Positions 19,518 to 29,656 of a DNA stretch of 64,000 bases are shown in pieces; within the stretch, counting starts at the first letter, position 1; each line of letters opens with the position of its first letter. The stretch lies in assembly GCA_963281255.1 (NCBI GenBank), contig OY725496.1, positions 4,069,723 through 4,133,722 on the forward strand, written 5' to 3'. Both the position numbers and the translations under genes were made by a program. The notes under the pieces are model-generated. The model was not told the origin of the DNA. It saw nothing but the letters and a program-made list of their open reading frames with translations, and searched no databases. This DNA comes from Aphrocallistes beatrix. Taxonomy: Eukaryota; Porifera; Hexactinellida; Sceptrulophora; Aphrocallistidae.

Positions 19518-22500
19518 ATGTTCAGCTGGGGACAGTCAGGGAAGGGGGAGCTGGGTCTGGGGGGCACGGAGACCGAGACATTCCGACTGCCTTACCTCAA
19601 TAAACACTTCCAGAACACGCGCATACAGGACCTGAGCTGCGGCTACAACCACACCATCGCAATCCTGGACAACGGGTCCGCTGTCTCATTCGGGACGAAC
19701 GAGTTCGGACAGCTGGGACAGCAGGAGAGCGAGAGGAAGCCTGGGCTAGTGCGGTCTCTCACTGAGCTGCGGTGTGTGAGGATGGCAGCTTGCGGTGCCA
19801 GGCACTCCCTCTTCCTCACCACCAACTCTGAGGTGTACGCGTGCGGTGACAACTCGATGGGACAGCTGGGGCTAGGGGACAGGAAGCAGAGAAACATACC
19901 TAAACAAGTGCAGAGATTGGACAAAGAGCAAGTGATTCAAATCGTGTGTGGGAAGTTCCACTCCCTGGCCCTCACTCGAAGTAGTCTGATATACTCCTGG
20001 GGCTCTAATCAGCAGGGACAGCTGGGCACAGGAAGTCTGGACGCTTCTTGTGTCTGTCCCAACCCCATCACCACTCTGCAGTCCATATTCATTGCAGCCG
20101 TTTCTTCCGGCGCCTCACACTCCTTCGCTCTCTCCTCCAGCGGATCTGTGTTCGCTTGGGGGCGCAACACCTTCGGACAATTGGGTCTCGGGGACACAAT
20201 AGACAGACGGACTCCATTCTTGGTGGAGTCTATTCAGAACAAGTTTGTGACGTCAGTGGAGGGGGGAGAAGAGCACACCGTGTTCCTCACACGGGAGGGG
20301 GCTGTGTTCTCATTCGGGTGCGGGGTGTACGGACAGCTGGGACACGATTCCAAGTCTAACCAGCTCACTCCCAAGCAGATATTCGAGCTAATGGACTGCG
20401 TCGTTCTTCAGGTAGCGTGCGGCCGTGTGCACACTCTCATCACCGAGCAGAAGCAGGCGGGAGTGCGGGCATTCGGTCTCAATTCCAATGGACAGATCGG
20501 CATTCCAGACCAGACTCCCAGCTCCCAGGTGCACGCCCCAGTGCAGGTGTGTGACCAGGTGCTGGCACAGGACCCCGACTATCAGGAGACGGCACAGGGT
20601 CTGTGGAGGAAGTCACATCGGGTGTACGCCGGAGGGGACCAGTCCTTCCTGACAGTGTTCCCCTCAGGAGATGGACACATGCTGGACATGAGGAAGAGGT
20701 ACTACGTCATGCCAAGCTTTCTCACCAGTGGCTACCTCAAATCAATTCTAGATTCGATTCCTCTCAAAACCAACCAATCGGATGTTTTAGCCTCTGTGAA
20801 CGAAATCATGAAGGTGTTCTCCTCCCCTGCTCTCCTCAGCGGGTCGTTCCTCTCTCAGGACCCGTCTAGGACCAGCTTGATACAGGAGGACACCCTCCCA
20901 GGACTAGACATGAACGGCTACTGCTGCACGCTCAAACACCCGCAACTCTCTAAAGACCAACTAATCCCCCCCATCTGTAACCACATCTGTAATCTCCTTG
21001 CCTCTCTCCCCACCCCCCTGTCCCACCCGGAATCCCTTCGGGTATTCCTGCTAGTGCCACCTCTCCTCGACCTTACTGAGGCTAGCGTCAGCAGTGCTCT
21101 GCTTCCAAGCTACCTCCAGACCCTCCTCTACTTAGAGGAGCAGTACCAAGCCATTCTCCGGATCTGGTATAGCAGAATAGACAAGCGGTACTTTTTGCAG
21201 TTATTGACGCTCGTAGTAAGTTTCATACAGCAGCTCATTAAGAAACGGAGCATTGACGAAATTGTACAGAAACAAGTAGTGATGACCATGACAGTGCTTG
21301 GATACTTTCACTCTTTCGATCTGTCTCAAATCCCTCGACAAGCCTTCTATATCAGAGATCTGCCCAAGTATATCGACTTCTTTGAGGCGTATGACCGATT
21401 TGTGAATAAGTATGATCAGTTTTCTTTCTGTAACTACCCGTTCGTCTTAGATGAAGTGGCTAAAACTAACCTTCTCAGCATATCCAATATACACCAGATG
21501 AAGACTGAAATTCAGCATTCTCGTTCTGTACGCCCACGTCTTCCTAACAATTTCCACTTCACTATCGTAGTGTCCAGAGGAAACATCATACAGGACACGC
21601 TTAACGTGCTAACAGTGCCCAAAATCGAGGAGAGCATACGTAAGCCTCTCATAATCAAGTTCAAGGGAGAACTTGGGCAGGATGAAGGAGGTGTGAAAAA
21701 GGAATTCTTTATGATTCTAGTGAGAGATGTCTTGAGTCCTTCTTACGGTATGTTTAAACCAGATGATGAGTCCAATCTGCTGTGGTTCCTTGGCTATTCT
21801 TTCGAGAACCCCTTGCTATTCGAACTCCTCGGGACGATCTGTGGTCTGGCCATTTACAATGACGTCATCATTAACCTCCCATTTCCGCTGGCCCTGTACA
21901 AAAAACTTCTAGGTGTGAAAGTAGACCTCTCAGATTTGGTAGAGCTGCATCCGTCTCTTGGAAACTCACTGAAAAGTCTTCTCGCGTACACCGAAGATGA
22001 CTTCGAAGAGGTTTTCGGATTAACATTCGAAATAACGCAGGAGCGTTACGGTGATTTGGCTACCATCAACTTAATCGAGGAAGGAGCTAGCCAACCAGTC
22101 ACGATGAAGACACGTAAATTATACGTCGAAAAGTATATTGATTTTACATTAAACAAATCGATTGAGGAGCAATTCAATGCATTCGCGAGAGGATTTTTCG
22201 CTGTCTGTAAGTCTCCCATCATCCATATGTTCCAACCTGAGGAATTGAGACTGGTTATCTGCGGGAATCCCGAGTACGACTTTTCAGAATTGGAGCAGCA
22301 CACCACGTATGGAGGGGGCTACTACAAGCACCATACTACCATCGTCATATTCTGGGAAACTATCCACTCCTTCACTAATGAATTGAAGAAAAAGTTTCTG
22401 AGTTTTCTGACCGGATCAGATCGCGTTCCAATCAGTGGTTTAGCGAGTCTGAAATTTAAGATAGATAACGTATACGGGGGCGTCAATTGCGAGCGACTAC

Positions 22501-22616
22501 CAGTAGCACACACCTGTTTCAATATCCTAGCGCTCCCTCCTTACCTCGATAAAACTGTTATGAGAACGAAACTCTTGCAGGCTATTAACTTTTCGGAAGG
22601 ATTCCTACTTGCTTAG
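19518..22616 (+). CDS. HERC4: HERC3/4-like RCC1-HECT E3 ubiquitin ligase
   Basis: Intronless. The frame is open further upstream, but the first in-frame ATG is at 19518, giving MFSWGQSGKGELGLGG, which aligns with the start of HERC3/4 proteins. The product is 1032 residues, close to the usual 1050-1060. Residues 1 to about 370 are seven RCC1 propeller blades (repeated GQLGLGD and CGxxH motifs). The middle is helical, and the last 350 residues are a HECT domain (KGELGQDEGGVKKEF, YGGGYYKHH). The catalytic Cys that accepts ubiquitin from E2 is in VAHTCFN, at residue about 1000, 32 residues from the end. Small HERCs act on endosomes and the cytosol. HERC3 versus HERC4 is not resolved by eye. Confidence 0.95.
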   Translation: MFSWGQSGKGELGLGGTETETFRLPYLNKHFQNTRIQDLSCGYNHTIAILDNGSAVSFGTNEFGQLGQQESERKPGLVRSLTELRCVRMAACGARHSLFLTTNSEVYACGDNSMGQLGLGDRKQRNIPKQVQRLDKEQVIQIVCGKFHSLALTRSSLIYSWGSNQQGQLGTGSLDASCVCPNPITTLQSIFIAAVSSGASHSFALSSSGSVFAWGRNTFGQLGLGDTIDRRTPFLVESIQNKFVTSVEGGEEHTVFLTREGAVFSFGCGVYGQLGHDSKSNQLTPKQIFELMDCVVLQVACGRVHTLITEQKQAGVRAFGLNSNGQIGIPDQTPSSQVHAPVQVCDQVLAQDPDYQETAQGLWRKSHRVYAGGDQSFLTVFPSGDGHMLDMRKRYYVMPSFLTSGYLKSILDSIPLKTNQSDVLASVNEIMKVFSSPALLSGSFLSQDPSRTSLIQEDTLPGLDMNGYCCTLKHPQLSKDQLIPPICNHICNLLASLPTPLSHPESLRVFLLVPPLLDLTEASVSSALLPSYLQTLLYLEEQYQAILRIWYSRIDKRYFLQLLTLVVSFIQQLIKKRSIDEIVQKQVVMTMTVLGYFHSFDLSQIPRQAFYIRDLPKYIDFFEAYDRFVNKYDQFSFCNYPFVLDEVAKTNLLSISNIHQMKTEIQHSRSVRPRLPNNFHFTIVVSRGNIIQDTLNVLTVPKIEESIRKPLIIKFKGELGQDEGGVKKEFFMILVRDVLSPSYGMFKPDDESNLLWFLGYSFENPLLFELLGTICGLAIYNDVIINLPFPLALYKKLLGVKVDLSDLVELHPSLGNSLKSLLAYTEDDFEEVFGLTFEITQERYGDLATINLIEEGASQPVTMKTRKLYVEKYIDFTLNKSIEEQFNAFARGFFAVCKSPIIHMFQPEELRLVICGNPEYDFSELEQHTTYGGGYYKHHTTIVIFWETIHSFTNELKKKFLSFLTGSDRVPISGLASLKFKIDNVYGGVNCERLPVAHTCFNILALPPYLDKTVMRTKLLQAINFSEGFLLA

Positions 22617-22834
22617 CACCTAATAAGATTGAGAATGTTTTTATTACATACCTGTTTGTTTGAAATTTGCCTTTTCTTGTTTATTTTATTTACACCTAAA
22701 ATATTTCTCAGAACAGTGTTAGAATGTTATACATTTAACAAGAATTTATTAATACCTCTAATTTATTCTGTTCACACATCATGCTACGTACTATTCTCGT
22801 GTATCCATCACATGGCTACACTAATCAGAGTCAC

Positions 22835-22844
22835 TATATAAATA
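22835..22844 (+). promoter_or_regulatory. TATA box of SLC15-like gene
   Basis: TATATAAATA lies about 40 bp upstream of ATG 22883. It is a strong match to a TATA element at a spacing compatible with a very short 5' UTR. Confidence 0.5.
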
Positions 22845-22882
22845 GTAGCCCAGCTTTTTTAATTTTAGTACAATTAACAAGG

Positions 22883-24906
22883 ATGATGCTAAATAAATTT
22901 AAAAGAGACAAATCTCAATCATTCTTTTCAACTTCATATCGCGTAAATACAGGCACGTCCTCTCTGAACGATAGCCAGTTAAAATTTGAGCAATCAGTTG
23001 AACCACTCCTCCATAACTCCTCTCCCGAGAAAAAGCGTCGACCAGTTTCTGGAGTATTTATACTCTACCTCGTGCTGTTTTTCTACAGGCTTGCTCAGTT
23101 CAGTCTTACATGGGCTCTGCAGTTGCAGCTCATAGCTCTACTCAAAATATACGAGAACGTCTTCTCAAAATCGACCGAATACGTATTCGAAGCCCTCGTT
23201 AGCACAGCGACCATCATCTCCTATGGGCTGGGGTATCTCTTGGCGCCATTGTTCGGCTACATAGCCGACGCTTACTGGGGAAGATACAAAGTTATTCTCG
23301 CGTCTCTCTGGCTGTTGCTCATCTCTCTTTTCGTGAAGATTATCTTTGTTGTTATATCAGAAGTTTTGTGTCCTCAAGAATTGTCCTTTCACGATACTTA
23401 TATTCCCAAATTAAATGTTACTTTTCAGTTCTACAGTAATTTCACTTGCTTGTCACTTAACTCGACTTCTACAAATGGTAGCTCATCGGACTATGCATTG
23501 TGCGTAATAGCTGGCATAGCTCTGGGAATCTTCTTCATAATTAGCAGTCTCTCCTATTCTGGAATCTTCGCTAACATGTGTCCTTTCATTGTGGATCAGT
23601 CCGAAGGATCTTCAGAACGCGTGCTCACTTCTCTGTTCCATAAATATTACTGGGTTTCTAACTTGGCATCTTTCTTAGCAGCTGTGTTCGTTCCTTCATC
23701 TCAGTACTTTAATTTCTCATTCGCTCTAATCCTGGCCTTCTTCTCTACTATTTCTGCAATTGTCCTCTTTGTTTGTTTTCGGAAGAAATTTATTGTTCAG
23801 CCGCCACATCGCCCCTACCCCCTGAGCCTTGTCAAACAGGTAGTCATCAACTCTCTAAGCAAGCGAGAAGATGAATTCTCTGCAAAACCAAGCACAACAT
23901 CCCTGCTCTGTCACCCCACGAGGGCTCTTGACAGAGCAAAGATTGCAAAGGGCGGCAGGTTCCAAGTAGAGACCGTGGAAGAGTCCAAGGCTTTCTTTAG
24001 ACTAATCTCAGTTTTCATAGCCTTCATTGGAATGTACTACATGCAGATTCAAGTGAGTTTGTTTCTATATCAAATATTACATCTCTGTTATTTACTAATC
24101 TAACAAACTAGGTGTACGGTTCATTCGCATTGCAAGGGTTCTACCTGGGACTACCAGACCCTTCGCGCATAGTCCAAGTTGTGGTGACCTACTCTCTCAT
24201 TTCAAACGGCCTTCTCGTATTCGACCCTTTCTCTATTTTAATCATACAACCGATACTCCTTTGGAGTATCCGCAAGATGGGCCCATGGGCCCCCACCCTC
24301 CTCCAGAGGATGGGGATCGGTTACGTGTTTGGGCTCCTGGGGTTATTCGCAGCAACGCTAGTAGACGTCCTGAGAGTAGCCCTTCCTTGTCAAGTCAGTA
24401 TCCTAGCTCAGATTCCGCAGTACCTGCTGATGGGGATTGCAGAATCTGTTGGAATCGTGTCTGGTGAGTATACTATACGTAGCTTTATTTTAAAATGCCA
24501 CAGCTTTAATAACATAGCGGTTATTCACAATTTAAATTAAATATAATTTAATGGCATGAGCTTTTTAGAGATGGAGTTCACATACGCTCAGTCTCCCTAC
24601 ACCATGAAGGGCATGCTGTTCGGTTTCATGCAGTTCTCGCGCGGAATCGGTAGCTACTTCCTGGCACTGCTTCTGCTAGTGATATCGAAGGGTAGCGATT
24701 GCACGAGAGGCGATATTACAGATTTGATCGAAGGAGTGAACTGCACCCGAGTTGAAAACCCGACTTGCCTCTACTATACAATCGGGCATTCCCCTAATAG
24801 CATCTACTTCTGGTTCATCAATTTCTTTATCGCATTAATCGGACTGCCTCTCTTCATCTTCGCTTCGTTTCAGTATTCTCAACGGCGAAGAGACTACACA
24901 GACTAA
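22883..24906 (+). CDS. SLC15/POT-type proton-coupled peptide transporter
   Basis: Exons 22883-24052, 24112-24463 and 24569-24906 (TAA) join in phase to give 619 residues. The first ATG of the open frame is 22883, while sequence upstream of it is non-ATG. The fold is MFS-like with about 12 membrane helices. POT-family marks are GYIADAYWGRYKVI after helix 2, a luminal/extracellular loop with N-glycosylation sites, and EMEFTYAQSPYTMKGMLFG in helix 10, equivalent to the LEFxYSQAPxxMK motif of SLC15 proteins. The family imports di/tripeptides or histidine using the proton gradient, at the plasma membrane or, for SLC15A3/A4, in lysosomes. Subtype is unresolved. Introns are 59 and 105 bp. Confidence 0.88.
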
Positions 24907-25381
24907 CATAATTGAAACTTTGTGCATGTTTTTTTAACATTCCTTTGTGTCTCGTTTTAAACCGATTTTATATCATCTTTTATCCTAATTTTCAGGTATA
25001 TGTATATTTGTGAGTATTAAAGAATATATTTATATATCATCCTTCAGTCTGTCAGCCATGTTTCTATCTTCTATTCATTAAAAATACGTACCGTAAACTG
25101 GGGCGACTTTGGCCCTAAGAGGTGACTTTGTCCCACAATAGCAGTTTTAATAAAAAATACTCAAACTTAGAAATATTGCGGTTTAAATACCTTTGGATAT
25201 ATTGAGAGTTTCATTCAACATATTATCAATGTGATTACATTGATTCATAAGCTTGAGTATATTTTATTAAAATTGCTATTGTGGGACAAAGTCACCTCTT
25301 AGGGCCAAAGTCGCCCCAGTTTACGGTACTTCTCAGAAAAAAGGAAGCTCCTTTTTAAGAGTGTAGAGTTTAGGTATCGAG
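24907..25381. other. Intergenic containing a palindromic MITE
   Basis: The 3' UTR of the transporter (an ATTAAA near 25018) is followed by the MITE at 25091-25326. Only about 55 bp remain before the PTRHD1 start. Confidence 0.6.
25091..25326. mobile_element. 236-bp palindromic MITE with TA duplication
   Basis: Terminal inverted repeats of about 65 bp begin CCGTAAACTGGGGCGACTTT at 25091, and the reverse complement of the same string ends at 25326. Only one or two mismatches occur across the arms. TA dinucleotides flank both ends (25089-25090, 25327-25328), the expected Tc1/mariner-superfamily target duplication. There is no coding capacity, so this is a non-autonomous element. Nearly perfect arms imply recent insertion. 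Confidence 0.9.
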
Positions 25382-25759
25382 ATGGCCTCTGCTAGCTCCA
25401 CTGCTTCTAAACTGGTCCAGTACATTGTTGTACGGAGAGACCTGCTCGGAAAGGCCGGGTGGAGCACTGGTGCTCTGATTGCTCAAGCTTGTCACTCCTC
25501 CACAGCAGCTCTCCACCTCTTCCGCGAACACCCGCATACCATTGAGTACTATGGGGATATCGATAGAATGCACAAGGTTGTACTTGAAATAGAGAGTGAG
25601 AGTAGTCTGAAAGAGCTCAGTGTTAAGTTGGATGAAAATCAAATAGAATATAAACTTTGGATAGAACAGCCAGAGAACATTCCAACCAGTCTAGCCTGCC
25701 GGCCTTATCCTCAGAATATCGTCAAGCCAGTCTTCTCAGGGCTTAAGTTGTTCAAGTAA
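25382..25759 (+). CDS. PTRHD1: PTRHD1, peptidyl-tRNA hydrolase II domain protein
   Basis: Intronless, 125 residues, ATG at 25382. It closely follows the PTRHD1 (C2orf79) family: LVQYIVVRRDL, GWSTGALIAQACHSSTAAL, a RMHKVVLE strand, then LWIEQPENIPTSLACRPYP and a terminal GLKLFK. The fold is peptidyl-tRNA hydrolase type II. The human family member is linked to neuronal disease, and its hydrolase activity is not well established. The length equals the conserved core. It lies 165 bp upstream of MTG1 on the same strand. Confidence 0.95.
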   Translation: MASASSTASKLVQYIVVRRDLLGKAGWSTGALIAQACHSSTAALHLFREHPHTIEYYGDIDRMHKVVLEIESESSLKELSVKLDENQIEYKLWIEQPENIPTSLACRPYPQNIVKPVFSGLKLFK

Positions 25760-25923
25760 TTCCTGCTATTACATTGCATTCAATAACATATTTATACCTG
25801 GCCTGAATTCGGAGACAAATTTAATCTAATTGCACCATCAACTTGGAAGAAACGTTAGAAACATAAAACACTTTTTTTGAAAATTATCTGAAAATTAGAA
25901 CCATTCTGTAGAATTAGGGTAAA

Positions 25924-26949
25924 ATGGCTATTCGGTTCCGCACGGCGTTCAACTACTCAGGCATACCTATTTTATTCAAACACCAGTCTGCAGCACCTTA
26001 TATACTCCCGCAGCACATCCGTAAAGGAGTGAAGCGGATACTGTCTCTGATCCACAAAGCTGACCTGTTCATTGAAGTGATCGATGCAAGAACTCCCATC
26101 TCGGGACAGTGCGCACTCAGTAGTACATACCTCCCATTGAATAAGCCCCATCTGTTCTTGTTCAATAAGATTGATCTAAGCGAGAAGCTTCAAGAAACCG
26201 AGAATTACTTGTTGGAACAAGGAATCTCTAAAGAACGTTTTGTGCTCGGTAGAACTAAGTTGTACAAACGCTCTAAGAAAGTTTCAATGTCCACCACGAA
26301 TACAATGAATGATTTGATTGGTAGAATTAAAAGTCACATGACAGAGTTTGACTCGGAGGTTGAAGACTTCACCATTCTCATTATCGGTAATCCCAACACT
26401 GGGAAATCATCTCTGATCAACGCAATGCGATATGTTGAGAAGTTTAGAACCGGGGAAGTGGATAGGGTATCCAAACTTGCGGTGAGGGTGGGGAAGAGAC
26501 CAGGCTTAACTCAAAGGGTAACGACTCCAATTCTGATCAGCAGGGATCCCCGCATCGTGGTGTTAGACACTCCGGGTGTTCTCCCGCCCACTCCACCAAA
26601 CCCAGAGGCCACCCTGAAGATGGCTGCAGTCCACAGTCTCTGGGAAAACTTCATCGACCCAGTAAAAGTAGCAGACTTCATTCTCTTCTCGCTCAATAAA
26701 CAACACAAGTTTAAATACGCCAGTTTCTATGGACTCCCCTCCCCCACGGATAGTCTGACGGATTTGCTCCGCCATATCGCCGAGAAGAAAGAGTTGAGGA
26801 CGATTAAGGGTGAATGGGATACTTACAACGCTTCTCAAATATTCGCCAAGGAATTTAGGGATGGCAGTCTTGGTGTTATAAATTTAGATGCAAATTTACT
26901 AGGAATTGAAGAGGTAAAAGTTGAAAATGAGAACACGAAAGCTAATTAA
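25924..26949 (+). CDS. MTG1: MTG1 mitochondrial ribosome-assembly GTPase
   Basis: Intronless, 341 residues, ATG at 25924. It is a circularly permuted YlqF/RbgA-type GTPase. The G4 motif (LFNKIDLS, about residue 80) precedes the P-loop GNPNTGKSSLIN (about 155) and G3 LDTPGVLPP (about 215). The N-terminal HIRKGVKRI..LIHKADLFIEVIDARTPISG block is diagnostic. MTG1 acts in the mitochondrial matrix in large-subunit ribosome assembly. The basic N-terminus could serve as a presequence. An ATTAAA overlaps the stop codon (26944-26949). The next gene begins only about 75 bp later. Confidence 0.95.
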   Translation: MAIRFRTAFNYSGIPILFKHQSAAPYILPQHIRKGVKRILSLIHKADLFIEVIDARTPISGQCALSSTYLPLNKPHLFLFNKIDLSEKLQETENYLLEQGISKERFVLGRTKLYKRSKKVSMSTTNTMNDLIGRIKSHMTEFDSEVEDFTILIIGNPNTGKSSLINAMRYVEKFRTGEVDRVSKLAVRVGKRPGLTQRVTTPILISRDPRIVVLDTPGVLPPTPPNPEATLKMAAVHSLWENFIDPVKVADFILFSLNKQHKFKYASFYGLPSPTDSLTDLLRHIAEKKELRTIKGEWDTYNASQIFAKEFRDGSLGVINLDANLLGIEEVKVENENTKAN

Positions 26950-27022
26950 ACAGTTCCTATTCTTTGTACAATTCTTAAGATCCATTGCGGCATATCTTTA
27001 CTTAGCTGTTATTAATTTAGCA

Positions 27023-28045
27023 ATGTTGATGATATCTCGTTTCTGTAGTAACATCGCTAGACCTGTCATGAGGGCGATTAGAATAGAGAGTTTCGGTGGC
27101 TCTGAAGTGCTAAAGTTTCAGGAATCCCTCCACATTCCAGAGCCGGGACCTAAGCACGTCCTCATCAATGTCAAATCAATCAGCATCAACCCTGTTGACA
27201 CCTACATACGTTCAGGCCAGTACTCCAAGCTGCCCCCTCTCCCGTTCACACCTGGAAATGATTGTAGCGGAGTCGTGGAGAGAGTAGGGACTGAGGTGTG
27301 CAAGTTTAAGGCGGGAGACCGCGTGTACGCCCTCCGCTCTGCTACGGGTACTTACTCTACGCACACACTCTGTGAGGACAGCTTTGTGAACTTTCTACCC
27401 GAGTGTGTCCAGTTCCGTGAGGGGGCCTGTCTGGGAATCGCGTACTATACAGCGTATAGAGCCCTGATTCAGATCGGAGGTGCAAAGCCCAACGACTTGG
27501 TGCTAGTCCATGGTGCGAGTGGAGGAGTTGGCACTGCCTGTCTGCAATTGTGCAGAATGTTGGGCATCCGTGGTGTGGGGACTGTTGGGACAGAAGAGGG
27601 GAGAAAGGCGGCTGTAAGCTCTGGAGCAGAAACTGTGTTCAACCACAGGGAAGAAGGATACGTCGATAAACTAAAAGAATTCTCTCAAACTAATGAAGGG
27701 TTCAATGTTATAGTCGAGAATGCAGCAAATATCAACTTAGACAAAGATCTAGAATTGGTCGCAGCCAAAGGTTGTATTTCAATTGTGGGGAGCAAGGGCA
27801 TGGCTAGTATCGAGGTTGTGCCGAGGAAGTTCATGCTTAAGGAATGTAGAGTGAATGGGGTTTTTCTTGGGAACATGACACCTTTGGAACTAAGCCAGGC
27901 CCATGCTGCTATCCTCGCTGGAGCAGAGATTCAGATTCTTAAGCCATTCATCAACCAGGCCTTTGAGCTGAGAGAAGCTGCCAAAGCTCACGACCTGCTA
28001 ATGAGTGGCAAAGGAGGTGCTGGAAAAATAGTTCTTATTCCTTAA
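27023..28045 (+). CDS. CRYZ: CRYZ, zeta-crystallin/NADPH:quinone oxidoreductase
   Basis: Intronless MDR-family enzyme. The conserved family start is MRAIRIESFGG (ATG 27068). In-frame ATGs also occur at 26927, 27023 and 27032, and the 27023/27032 starts would add an Arg/Ser-rich leader (MLMISRFCSNIARPV) that could target mitochondria. I chose 27023 as a compromise. Motifs are SINPVDTYIRSGQY, FTPGNDCSGVVERVG, the Rossmann nucleotide site VHGASGGVGTACLQL, and a C-terminal GKIVLIP. No zinc-ligand set is seen, as expected for quinone reductases. The family reduces ortho-quinones with NADPH and binds AU-rich RNA. A probable AATAAA poly(A) signal lies at 28176-28181. Confidence 0.93.
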   Translation: MLMISRFCSNIARPVMRAIRIESFGGSEVLKFQESLHIPEPGPKHVLINVKSISINPVDTYIRSGQYSKLPPLPFTPGNDCSGVVERVGTEVCKFKAGDRVYALRSATGTYSTHTLCEDSFVNFLPECVQFREGACLGIAYYTAYRALIQIGGAKPNDLVLVHGASGGVGTACLQLCRMLGIRGVGTVGTEEGRKAAVSSGAETVFNHREEGYVDKLKEFSQTNEGFNVIVENAANINLDKDLELVAAKGCISIVGSKGMASIEVVPRKFMLKECRVNGVFLGNMTPLELSQAHAAILAGAEIQILKPFINQAFELREAAKAHDLLMSGKGGAGKIVLIP

Positions 28046-28258
28046 TGTTAAATGTTATCGAAATTATAATATTATTTTATACTTGTGTTCTTACTCGAAC
28101 GCCCAACAAATCCCCAAATTTGCAACTGGTGAATTCTCGTACAATCAAAATACAACACAAGAGAGCTTACATAGTAATAAAGGCTTACATCTAGTTATTA
28201 CTTAGTGACAGTTAGCAAGACTCAATCAAATTCATTAAAATATCCATGCGTAGTAGCC

Positions 28259-29086
28259 TCACCAATCTGAGACCCTCGCATCCCGGCGATCCTGCTTGTA
28301 AGTTTCATTCTCTTCTTCCGCGTGTATGCGGTTCTGTCTACGGACTTCAAGAATCAGGAATCCAGTCAGCGCTATCACAACTAGCTGCGCCACTAAAAAT
28401 CCCGCCCCCCCGTACAGAATGTACTGGTTCCCCTCGATCAAATTGAACATGGCGCTCACACACCCAGTTGGCTGAATGTTCGTTGAGAAACGAGTCGTAG
28501 AGTCGGAGTCAGTGCCCAGCACACTATACCCGCACTGCGTGTTGATTCTGAGCTCAGGCCTGCAGCACGAACTAGGCACACCACAGGCCTCTACGCCGGG
28601 GGCCGAGCAGTTGAAGTACCTGTTCAACTGCCAGTCCAGTGGACTGGAACTCCCGCAACACACGAGCAAAGTCTGCATCAGGTCTATCGCGCCGCGTAGA
28701 TCGTCGTTGTCTCTGTACCCCACGATGAAACTATCAGTCACCGAGGTTAGCACACCAGCGAGAGAGGCCTTGGCGATGAAATAGTAAGCAATCACTGCGA
28801 TCTCCAGCACAACGATGAAAGCCGATACCCCGATGTAGATGATGAGGAGTATTTGATTGTTCCTGAGCGCACCAATAATTCCCCCGATCCCCATCAGCAC
28901 CAAGAAGCATCCCAGGACTATCAGGAGGATGGCGGGGTTACTCACTATGAAGCTCGCCTCACCCAGGCCCATCGTCTCGAGATAGGCGTAGACCCCCACT
29001 CCCAAGAAAACCCCCCCGACCGCAAAAACTAGGAAGTTGAATAAAACGAATATGATCTTCAACAACCAGAACAAAACACTCCCCAT
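28259..29086 (-). CDS. TspanC8-type tetraspanin
   Basis: Intronless, 275 residues, ATG at 29084-29086. Four hydrophobic helices flank a large extracellular loop containing the CCG motif, DWQLNRYFNCS, ACGVPSSCC, INTQCGY and PTGC. That is eight cysteines in the spacing of the TspanC8 group (TSPAN5/10/14/15/17/33). TspanC8 tetraspanins escort the ADAM10 protease to the cell surface and thereby affect Notch cleavage. The C-terminal tail is charged (EEENETYKQDRRD). The gene converges with CRYZ, leaving about 210 bp between the stops. Confidence 0.92.
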   Translation of the reverse strand: MGSVLFWLLKIIFVLFNFLVFAVGGVFLGVGVYAYLETMGLGEASFIVSNPAILLIVLGCFLVLMGIGGIIGALRNNQILLIIYIGVSAFIVVLEIAVIAYYFIAKASLAGVLTSVTDSFIVGYRDNDDLRGAIDLMQTLLVCCGSSSPLDWQLNRYFNCSAPGVEACGVPSSCCRPELRINTQCGYSVLGTDSDSTTRFSTNIQPTGCVSAMFNLIEGNQYILYGGAGFLVAQLVVIALTGFLILEVRRQNRIHAEEENETYKQDRRDARVSDW

Positions 29087-29656
29087 ATTTTAATAAGTTA
29101 TAATAATACTGAAAGATTCCTTGCCTTGCCTAGTAGATATAGTATTTCACATCTCTCTGCAATCAGGTATTATGTACATAATCCATTATATTATTCTTAA
29201 TATTTTAGGTTCGAATCGATATCATAGAGAATATCTTTTGTTTAATGATTACAATGGACTTAGAAGCCTAGTTCTATCTAGATGTGTGAATCATGCAATT
29301 TCAAAACTAACTCCAGTCCTCAGCAGCACACGAACGGAGGATAGAATATATCAGTTTACAGTCATAGGATGTATCGCTATTATAAGGGATATTATATAAT
29401 CAAATATCATATACACTTGGACAATTGACTATTGCTAATTAATACAAATTATATCGCTTTAGTTAATAATAAATTGTAAATAAAGTATTTAACGAGCGAT
29501 CCTGCCTGACTAAACAACGAAATAATAAGTGCGTATCTAATATGAATGTGAATTTGACTTAGAATAAACTGCTTTACTCAAATTTGCATTTTAAAAATCA
29601 TCACTTACAACACATTATGACTTGTGCCAATTAGTCGATTGTATAGGCACACACCA
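29087..29656. other. Divergent intergenic region, tetraspanin and UBL gene 1
   Basis: AT-rich, 570 bp, presumably carrying both promoters. I see no specific element. Confidence 0.5.

Noticed and set aside
26921-27022. N-terminal extension of CRYZ overlapping MTG1
   Set aside because: Hydrophobic leader not seen in the family. A later ATG fits better, although ATG 26927 cannot be excluded.
29200-29225. Possible tRNA B-box (GGTTCGAATCG)
   Set aside because: No A-box at the right distance and no cloverleaf arms.
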